Positions 56,180-64,000 of a stretch of 64,000 nt of DNA are shown here, in pieces. The notes under the pieces were generated by a model. That model did not search any database and was not told the DNA's origin. It saw only the letters and a program-made list of their open reading frames with translations. The position numbers were made by a program, and so were the translations under genes. This DNA comes from Rhizophagus clarus (lineage: Eukaryota; Glomeromycota; Glomeromycetes; Glomerales; Glomeraceae): the NCBI GenBank assembly GCA_015698045.1, contig BLAL01000357.1, positions 310,001 through 374,000 of the forward strand. The letters run 5' to 3'. Position 1 is the first letter of the stretch. Every line of letters begins with the position of its first letter.

Positions 56180-56720
56180 CTAAGTACAGGCATGTAGGGA
56201 GGCATCCCACTCACAGTCACTTTCGCAAGGAAGGATGGGATAATGGACTACACTCCATGTACAGAACGGCGAAATTCCTCCACGAGGGAAGAGTGGTGTT
56301 GCTCGCTCAAATATAGGCAATGAGGACATCCATTCACTTTCGAAAGAAGGTGGGAACTACACACCCATGTATAGAATGGCAGTGTCAATTGAAACAGCAC
56401 GTCCATATACAGACATGAGGGCAAAGCATCTCACTCATAACTACATTCGCAAGAAAGGATGAAGGGGAAGGAAATAAACTACACTACATGTACAGAACGG
56501 CGGGACTCCTTCATGAAGGAAGGGTGGCGATTCATGTTCATATACAGGTAGTGAAGGCATCCCACTCACGGACAAGTTTCTTTGTTTGTTGTAAAGTTAG
56601 ATACGTAATTAACTCCTCCTCCAGAGCCAATAGTTCTTTACCAAAGAAACCTCACTTTCGGTAGAAAGAGTGAGGGGAAGTGGGTCAGCATGTCATATAC
56701 AGGACGGCGGATAAAAAAGA
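56180..56720. repeat. GC-richer degenerate tandem repeat, ~100-135 bp units
   Basis: Four to five units share CATATACAGGCATGAGGGCA, TCCCACTCAC, TTTCGCAAGGAAGGATG, CTACACTCCATGTACAGAAC and GGCGGAATTCCTCCACGAGG. Unit starts are near 56188, 56312, 56407 and 56542. It abuts the coding relic to the left. No reading frame runs through it. Confidence 0.8.
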
Positions 56721-58522
56721 TATTAAAAATTATATCCTTTTCTCTGTTATCTTTCATAATTAAACAACGTAAAGACGAGTTGGAACAATCAGATTAGATA
56801 TCACGTTGATCGATGTTATAAAATATTAACAACAATTAGAAGAAAATTCGTTTAATTTTATTGAGAGAGAGAGAGAAGAGAGGCCGTAAATTAATTTCAA
56901 TAAAATAATGAAAAAGGGGGGAGTAAGGTCGTTTTATATGTATTTATGTTGTACGAATTTTGTTTTTATGAATTACGTAATAGAAATATCAATAAACACA
57001 TGAAAGTATTGTACAAGATACAAAATAGGTTTTTCAATCACAATATAACTAACATAGTTAATTGTCATCGCGTAAAAATTTTTTATGCTGGTTTACGTGA
57101 TTTACGCGTCCTTCATAATAAAAATGTCGCGATATTGATAATACTAGTCACAAACAGCAATAATTTAATGGATGTGATGTGATGATGCAAACGCGCTGTT
57201 CATACAATTATACTTATCTCAAATTCGTAATTATTATTAACAAGTAGCGTATCATACAAGTCATAGTTATCTCATATATTTAATTCTTTCACAAAAACAA
57301 AGAGGCAGAAATTACCAAACAATACTTATCTTCCGAATAATTTGAAGATACCATCACTTCATAAAACTTCGCAACTAAACACACAAATCCATCACCAAAA
57401 ATTTATATAAAACACCAATTTTACTAACCCATAAAATATCAAAGTGGAAACCTGCTATCTTGCTAAATAAGGTTCTCGGCTTCTTAAAATAAAAATATGA
57501 TATTAGTATATTCCACGAGACGATAAAAATTTGTGAAACCAGATGAATTCATCATCTTAATTTCATAATCAACCCATCTCACTTACCAAAATTAACGCTT
57601 ATCTTTTATCAATACCAGGTATTCTTCTTGGATGTTTACATATCCAAGTTTCATGTATAAGCTGAACCTACTATCATTTTTACCCGCATATGCATTCTTA
57701 TTATTATAATACGTATTCAAACATTATTCCTTTGGAAACCAATATCATCACATATCCAACAATAACACTAAAATGTCGATCTACTGTACCCAATATGCTT
57801 GTTTGAAAAAAGGACAATGATAATGTATCAAAAGAAAAGTGCGAAGAGAGATAGAAATAAAGAAGATATGCAACTTTCCATTTTCATATCTGAATAGCAG
57901 TTTAGGTAGCTTACCAAGAGAATAGGATTCTTATTTCGACAAAATTAAGCTAATAAAAAATATATTATTTATCTATTTTTTGAAAATTTTAAGTAGCTTA
58001 TTTAGCGATAGCCTCGATTAGCAATATACAATTACGTGATCTTATTTCTTTTGATTAAAAATTTTACATGATTTATACTTTCGCTTGTTTTAAATATCGA
58101 ATATTTTATTGGTTACATTAAAGGAATTACATGTTTGTTAAATATAGGAGCCAAATGTACATTATATTAGCAAGTATCCTTATTATTTCATCATTATTGA
58201 GTTCGGGAAGATTGCAATACTTATATTTATCATTTAACATCGAATATTTACTTGTATCGAGAAAAATTTTTGAATACCATGAAAGACAAGGTATTGTTAG
58301 AAGAATTACAAAATTAAAATATGAAGTGTACTTGTAAGAATTTTAAAGTTAGCAATTACAAATGCCTAATGATTATAATAAAACAAGTGCCTAAATCTAT
58401 TAGTAAAAAATTTTGTAGTGATTTATATAAACTAGAATTTTTAGTATTGAGTGGACAAAGCATAACATTATAATAATTAAAATTTTGAAAAATAATAAAT
58501 GTATATTATAAACGTAATATAT
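56721..58522. other. Intergenic stretch with two doubtful small frames
   Basis: ATG frames at 56946-57182 (78 aa) and 58131-58337 (68 aa, plus strand; MYIILASILIISSLLSSG is a hydrophobic N-terminal segment followed by a basic tail) have no recognised family or splice context. The second could be a small secreted or membrane protein, but AT-rich DNA produces such frames by chance. A GAGAGAGAGAGAGAAGAGAG run lies near 56860. Confidence 0.35.
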
Positions 58523-59995
58523 CTAAAAGTCCATATTTACTATATCCATATATGGTTCACATCTAAAATTTTTGATTATCCCATTCTTTTTATATCTATT
58601 AATCAATTTTTTATAATCATCTCTTTTATAAACATAATTGGACATAAGTATAGAAAGTGCATGACCTTCCCATTTTTCTAAGAATTCCTCTAAGGCTTCC
58701 AAAGAGAATTCTAAATCACCACAAAATCTTATTTCTTTTATATTGGTTGATGTTGAACTCAATATTTTTAATAATTCTCCTCCGTATCGTAAAGTGATCT
58801 CGCGAGTTAATTCTTCAAAGTACGTATGATCAACTATAACCAATAATAGCAACTTCAAATTTTGACAAATTTTTAGTAATTTTTCAAGCTCGATGTAATG
58901 TTCCTTTGATGGCGATAATACAAGGGACAAACATTCAATCAAAGGACAACTTTCATGAATTTTACGAGTAAGAATAAGAGAGTCTTCACCAAAGCGTTCC
59001 ACATAATCATCTTCAAGATCATAAGGCCCTAATAAGATTTTCTTTAGACGTCCTCCACTATTTCCAATTATAATAGAAGCTGCATTCAAATTGAAATAAT
59101 CTATCTTAAAGATCTCAAGATCACGATGTACACACTTTTCCAATTGCTCATCGCTAAAATTATCAAACGCAGCTATCAATGTTTTCAGTTTATGAAATTT
59201 TGGAAGTACCTTCTGTAATGTGCAATCAATAAATACAAAAGATATTTTTAAATGAATGATAGTATTCGCTTTGTTTTCTAACGCAAAAAGGACCTTCTTA
59301 TAAGGATCTAATATAGGAAAATATAGACTATCATCATCTTTCCATTCAAAATAGTTTAAATTTTTTTGAACCCCAATTAACTCAGCTATTCCGTGATAAT
59401 CATCATTTAATTCTATATTAATAATGATAAGTCTCTGAATGTATTGACATAGATGTGCCAATCCATAAAAATATGAAGAATCTATTGTTGTATCACATTT
59501 TAATTCACAAAGTGATTCAAAACGAAATCTAGCTCCTGGAAAGTAAAATATTTGATGTTTAATAGATTTCATATCCAAATATTTCAATTCTGGAAATTTC
59601 CTCATAAAGAGACCATAAAATTCTTGTTGTAAAAGAAATTGATTATAAGTTGAAGAAGATCCAATAGAAGTTATAATACCTATAGTATTTACATTAATAC
59701 TTCTACAAAAAGATAAATAATCAAACAAAAGCGATTGATTTGAAAATGACGGTATTTGTATTCCACGACTTGTCAAGAATCCTTTAATATCATCAGATAA
59801 GTAAGAAACAATAATTAAAAATAAATAATTTTTATTACTATAATTAATGTTATAGCACCAAGGATTCTTCCATAAAATTGGAATCACAGTTTCACACCAA
59901 AGTCTATTAGCTATTAGACAAGAAAAGAGAGATCTCGAATCATCATGTAGTTCTTCAAATATTAAAAAAAGAATATCTTTATTGAGTTTTGACAT
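58523..59995 (-). CDS. F-box protein, 490 aa, single exon, intact
   Basis: Same family and architecture as the gene at 50916: F-box at residues ~4-46 (DILFLIFEELHDDSRSLFSC, then LIANRLWCETVIPILWKNPW), then a leucine-rich-repeat-like region ending at NGIIKNFRCEPY. Differences from its paralogues concentrate in the solvent-type positions of the repeat region (for example LSLVLSPSKEHYIELEKLLK), as expected if the variable surface binds different substrates. ATG at 59995 is the family start. It lies 375 bp downstream of the F-box gene at 60370 on the same strand, a tandem duplicate. Probable SCF ligase adaptor, by family only. Confidence 0.95.
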   Translation of the reverse strand: MSKLNKDILFLIFEELHDDSRSLFSCLIANRLWCETVIPILWKNPWCYNINYSNKNYLFLIIVSYLSDDIKGFLTSRGIQIPSFSNQSLLFDYLSFCRSINVNTIGIITSIGSSSTYNQFLLQQEFYGLFMRKFPELKYLDMKSIKHQIFYFPGARFRFESLCELKCDTTIDSSYFYGLAHLCQYIQRLIIINIELNDDYHGIAELIGVQKNLNYFEWKDDDSLYFPILDPYKKVLFALENKANTIIHLKISFVFIDCTLQKVLPKFHKLKTLIAAFDNFSDEQLEKCVHRDLEIFKIDYFNLNAASIIIGNSGGRLKKILLGPYDLEDDYVERFGEDSLILTRKIHESCPLIECLSLVLSPSKEHYIELEKLLKICQNLKLLLLVIVDHTYFEELTREITLRYGGELLKILSSTSTNIKEIRFCGDLEFSLEALEEFLEKWEGHALSILMSNYVYKRDDYKKLINRYKKNGIIKNFRCEPYMDIVNMDF

Positions 59996-60369
59996 TCTTT
60001 ATCCAAGATAATAAAATACGTTTTTGTATAATTTGGAATAAGGAAACTTCAAATATGGATTTTTAGCTTTTTTTTTTTAAAAAAAAAAGGGGCAAAACTA
60101 TTGTTTATATAGTAAATCTGTGTGACTATAACGATGCTCAAATTGATCAAATAATGTTTCACAATTTTTACAAACATTACGAATTAGCTTATCAAATACA
60201 GTACGAACAAAAATTTTACACGTCAATAAATTTAAAAATTTCGAAGCTTTAAAATCATTTATTAAATAAGTACTTAGATTATTTAATATATTGTGTTTAT
60301 AGAGTTCATCTAGTTTCTAACCAAAATAATACATTAATTCAAAATGTTATTAAGAAGTTGTTCATATCC
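59996..60369. other. Spacer between two F-box genes
   Basis: Holds the promoter of the left gene and the 3' end of the right gene. CAAACATTACGAATTAGCTT near 60170 recurs at ~4474 next to an F-box fragment, showing that the duplicated unit includes flanking DNA. Confidence 0.5.
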
Positions 60370-61839
60370 TTAAAGTTCCATATTTGCCGCATTCATAAAA
60401 GATTCACATCTAAAATCTTTAATTACACCATCATTTTTATATTTATTAATCAATTTTTTATAATTATCTCCTTCATAAACACTATTGGATGTAAGTATGG
60501 AAAGGTCATGACCTTCCCATTTTTCTAAGAATTCCTCCAAGACTTCCAAAGAGAATTGTAAATCACCACAAAATCTAATTTCTTTTATATTGGTTTGTGT
60601 TGAATTAATTAATATTTTTAATAAATTTTCACCATGTTTTAAAATATTTTCATGAGTAACTTCATTATATGTATGATCAAATATAATTAATAATAATGAC
60701 TTTAAATTTAGACAAGCCTTTAGTAAATTTTCAAATTCACTAAAATGTTCCTTGATTGGTGAAAATATGAGAGACAAATATTCAATTGAAGGACAATTTT
60801 TATGAATATTACGTATAAAGATAAGAGAATCTTCAATGAAGTTATATGCATTCTCTTCAAATTCATAAAGTTCAAATGAGATTTTTTTTAAATGCCCACC
60901 ACTATTTTCAATTATAATAGAAGCTGCTTTTAGATTAAAATGATCAATTTTAAAGACCTCAAGATCATGATATACACACATTTTTAATTGTTCTTCATTA
61001 AAAGTGCTGAAATTAGTTATTAATGTTTTTAATTTAAGAAGTTTTGGAAGTACCTTTTGCAATGTGCGATCAATAAATATAAAGGATATATTTAAATGAT
61101 TGATAATATTTGCATTTTTTTCTAACGCAAGAAGAATTTCTTTATAAGAATCTGGTCCAGCAGGAACATATAAATCATGATCATCCTTCCATTCAAAGTA
61201 TTTTAAATTTTTCTGAACACCAATTAATTTAGCAATCCCATGATAATCATTTGGGGCAATATTAAGAATGATGATTTTTTGTATATATTGACATAACTGT
61301 GCTAATCCATAAAAATATGATGAGTTAATTGTTGTGTCACATTTTAATTCACAAAGTGATTCAAAACGAAGTCTAGCTCCTGGAAAATAAAATATTTGAT
61401 GTTTGATAGATTTCATATCCAAATACTTTAATTCTGGAAATTTCTTCATGAAGAGACCATAAAATTCTTGTTGTAAAAGAAATTTATTATAGGCTAAAGA
61501 AGATCCAATAGAAATTATTGTATTCACAGTATTTATATTAATACTTCTACAGAAAGATAAATAATCGAACAAAAGTGATTGATATGATAATGGAGGCAAA
61601 TGTATTCCTTGTCTCTTTAAGAATTCTTTAATATGATCAGATAAATAGGAAGCAATAATAGCGAATAAATAATTTTTATTTTTATAATTAATATCATAAC
61701 ACCAAGGATTCCTCCATAAAACTGGAATCATAGTTTCACACCAAAGTCTATTGACCATTAGACATGAAAAGAGAGGTTTCGAATCATCTTGAAATTCTTC
61801 AAATATTAAAAAAAGAATATCTTTATTGAGTTCTGACAT
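60370..61839 (-). CDS. F-box protein, 489 aa, single exon, intact
   Basis: ATG at 61839 opens MSELNKDILFLIFEEFQDDS, then PLFSCLMVNRLWCETMIPVL, the F-box (residues ~4-46). The rest follows the family order: LDMKSIKHQIFYFPGARL, QLCQYIQKIIILNIAPNDYH, KLLKLKTLITNFSTFNEEQL, CPSIEYLSLIFSPIKEHFSE, IKEIRFCGDLQFSLEVLEEF and NDGVIKDFRCESF. No intron or break is seen. It heads a same-strand pair with the gene at 58523. Role as in the paralogues: probable substrate receptor of an SCF ubiquitin ligase, substrate unknown. Confidence 0.95.
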   Translation of the reverse strand: MSELNKDILFLIFEEFQDDSKPLFSCLMVNRLWCETMIPVLWRNPWCYDINYKNKNYLFAIIASYLSDHIKEFLKRQGIHLPPLSYQSLLFDYLSFCRSININTVNTIISIGSSLAYNKFLLQQEFYGLFMKKFPELKYLDMKSIKHQIFYFPGARLRFESLCELKCDTTINSSYFYGLAQLCQYIQKIIILNIAPNDYHGIAKLIGVQKNLKYFEWKDDHDLYVPAGPDSYKEILLALEKNANIINHLNISFIFIDRTLQKVLPKLLKLKTLITNFSTFNEEQLKMCVYHDLEVFKIDHFNLKAASIIIENSGGHLKKISFELYEFEENAYNFIEDSLIFIRNIHKNCPSIEYLSLIFSPIKEHFSEFENLLKACLNLKSLLLIIFDHTYNEVTHENILKHGENLLKILINSTQTNIKEIRFCGDLQFSLEVLEEFLEKWEGHDLSILTSNSVYEGDNYKKLINKYKNDGVIKDFRCESFMNAANMEL

Positions 61840-63296
61840 TTTTTATCGAATAACTTTTTATAATTGGTTTAATCTTCTAAATAAGATTTTTTGTAATGAG
61901 ATATTTTAGTAGAAAATTTTTTTTTAAATTAACGCCTCAAATAATGAAACATCGGCGTAAAATTCCCGCGTGATAGCAAAGTACGTTTCACAAAAGCGCC
62001 ACCATATGCTCGATTTGTATTTACCGAATTTATCATAATGTTTGGACTATTTAATATTCTTTAAATCATGTGATGATAATCATGTTGCATCACATGACGC
62101 AGTTTTTTTTTAACATCCTATTAACAATATTACGTGCATAAAAATAAAATTAACCATTATAACGTCAACGACGTACCTCAAATTTATTAAATTTTTATAA
62201 GGTTTAATGGGTCAATCACGTTATCATAGTTAATTAGAAAATTGTCTTATGCAATAAGTTATAAAGGAGTTTGTATTAAATATATTTGTGGACCTAAATT
62301 TAGTACAGATAGTGTAACAAATTATCTAATATTTATTCCAAAGTTGATAAATTTTAAAAGTATGTCATATATTAAGTACGAAATTTTCTTTTTCTGACGG
62401 AATGTGGTATAAAAGTCATTGACGATAATTACATCAAAATTTTTTATATAACTTATGGCAATTAAGTCTTATGACCAAGAGGTTCAAGAAAATATGATGA
62501 TTTCATGATTCTAAAATAATAGTGATTTTATGTAGGAAAAAATAATTCAAATAGTTGATAATATCCAATATTGATCAATTAAGTAGCTGTCATGCTGATT
62601 TATGTTAATATAGTTAATCAAATTTCCTTAATTTGCCGATATGTATATTGAAATTCTACTTTAGCAATTCCACATTTACAGTATTTTCGTCATTTAGTAA
62701 TCAATGTTTGACTTCTTTTAACATCATTACATGTTTTATTGCTTTAACATTCAATGATTACAGCTTAAAGTACGTTTTACTAATAAAACATTTCAACTGA
62801 CGTGTAGTTAACATGCAGCTTCAATATGTATGAAAAATTGCTAATTCCATTTTACAGAATTATTCATAATCAAATTATTCCAAACTTACTAAACTCAAAT
62901 TCCTCGATCTGGTTCGATTTAATAAATTAGAATTTACAAACTAGGATCAGAATAAAAAGAATTAAATGGATTCGTTTTAATTAAATTCACTAATGTCAAT
63001 CAAATTTTGAATAACCGTAATTTCAAGTTATATGCGCATCACAATTATCACATGATGTTTGTGATATAATAGTCTGAGAACTATGGTAAATTACAAAATT
63101 TAGTCGAATCGAAACTATGGCGTTTGTTGTGAAACATTGTTTGTCGTCATCATACAGAATTTTTTTTTTCGATGTTTCATTTGGAATTTGGATTCAACTT
63201 CGAAACTACTCCACTTTCAATATTACAGGAAATTTACTTTATTAAACATTTAATATAATTAAACAAATTATCATAAAGTGAACATTTTAGTAAAAA
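61840..63296. other. Intergenic stretch upstream of two opposed F-box copies
   Basis: 61900-62070 is duplicated F-box upstream DNA, shared with 52480-52600. The rest is AT-rich, without a supported gene or repeat. Confidence 0.45.
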
Positions 63297-63458
63297 ATGT
63301 CAAACCTCAACAAGGATATTCTTTTCTTAATATTTGAAGAATTAAAAAGTAATTCAAAATCCCTCTTTTATGTCTAATGGTCAATAGACTTTGGTGTGAA
63401 ACTGTGATTCCAATTTTATGGAAGAATCCTTGGTGCTATGATATTAATTATAGTAACT
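63297..63458 (+). pseudogene. F-box 5' fragment, opposite orientation
   Basis: ATG at 63297 reads MSNLNKDILFLIFEELKSNS, then KSLF. A one-base loss shifts the frame, after which CLMVNRLWCETVIPILWKNP continues in another frame to WCYDINYSN. It stops at 63458 where TAGGGCTAGC begins unrelated sequence. Only ~54 codons of the gene are left. It is the only plus-strand family copy in the window. Confidence 0.88.
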
Positions 63459-64000
63459 AGGGCTAGCTTCTATCATTTTTTGTTTTTTTTCCTGTTCCCT
63501 AGTGACACGGAACTAACTAATTTTGCCATTCAACGTTTTTTTATGAAAACCAATAAATGAAATAACCTGATTAATTACTTGTTACCGTGACATACGTACT
63601 TATGATCTTTACTAGTCCACTCTACCATTTTCAGTATATTTAAATAGAATCTTATTTTTAGGAAATTTATTTTTTTGAATAGATAAATTGGCATAATTAA
63701 TTTTTACTTATAGTAAGATGTCCAGAAAAAAAAAATTTCTGTAATACTATTCAAACTTTTGTGATACATAAAGTATAAATAAATCGCCATAATTAATTTT
63801 TACAATAGTAAAATGTCCAGAAAAAAAAAATTCTGTAATACATTTCAAAACTTATTGTGATACTCGCCATAATTAATTTTTAATGCCTCCCAAAAAATGC
63901 TCTGTCATACAAATTTCAGAGGGCCTAAATTGACGAGAGACTGACAGGTAATATGACCGACACGCTTGACCAGAAAAAAGCTGAATCATATAATTATATG
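63459..64000. repeat. AT-rich DNA with an ~80-98-bp tandem repeat
   Basis: CCATAATTAATTTTTAC, ATAGTAAGATGTCCAGAAAA, TTTCTGTAATAC and ATTCAAAACTTTTGTGATAC recur at ~63690, ~63788 and (start only) ~63867. The junction TAGGGCTAGC with the F-box fragment may be an element end, but the other end lies outside or was not found. Confidence 0.6.

Overview
The window looks like accessory DNA from an arbuscular mycorrhizal fungus (Glomeromycotina, most like Rhizophagus). It is very AT-rich and eukaryotic, with short GT..AG introns of about 50-90 nt. It carries several copies of the ~490-residue F-box family expanded in these fungi, an ion-transport-domain gene of a type common there, and many decayed class II and non-LTR transposons. 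I infer the organism from family resemblance and base composition; I could not search a database.

Layout. 0-2 kb: a three-exon gene of unknown function. 4.5-12.8 kb: an F-box fragment, a decayed hAT transposase, a decayed MULE transposase with a hAT-type MITE inside it, and small MITEs. 12.0-19.9 kb: one F-box gene cut in two by a 6.4-kb pair of nested inverted-repeat elements (A, with B inside it and a third insertion inside B). 20.2-21.6 kb: two more truncated F-box copies. 21.7-23.2 kb: inverted-repeat element E. 23.7-28.2 kb: an eight-exon ion-transport-domain gene on the minus strand. 29.0-32.1 kb: element C, the cleanest inverted-repeat element. 33.3-34.5 kb: a dead Tc1/mariner transposase. 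35.9-40.7 kb: two F-box pseudogenes and a related inverted-repeat element D. 42.3-43.0 kb: a strand-biased purine minisatellite. 44.4-49.6 kb: two RT-less LINE-like retroelements placed in a TGCAATATR microsatellite. 50.9-61.8 kb: three intact F-box genes, all minus strand, plus a probable decayed two-exon gene. 63.3 kb: an inverted F-box fragment.

The main observation is a family of non-autonomous elements (A, B, C, E). Their ends read TATGG/AC..GCCG..TC or AC then AAAAGTC, and three of the four are flanked by 6-bp direct repeats (TTGTTA, AGCAGG, TCYGGA). A, B and C also carry 22-bp GC-rich subterminal arrays built on the palindrome GCAGGTACCTGC, around a 1.6-2 kb AT-rich palindromic core. 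No transposase for them is visible. The second is the joining of two unrelated retroelement tails to the same 9-bp microsatellite, which suggests target-specific insertion.

The intact host-like genes are the three F-box genes (probably SCF ubiquitin-ligase substrate receptors), the ion-transport gene (two apparent homopolymer frameshifts) and the first gene. I see no tRNA or rRNA genes and no CRISPR array.
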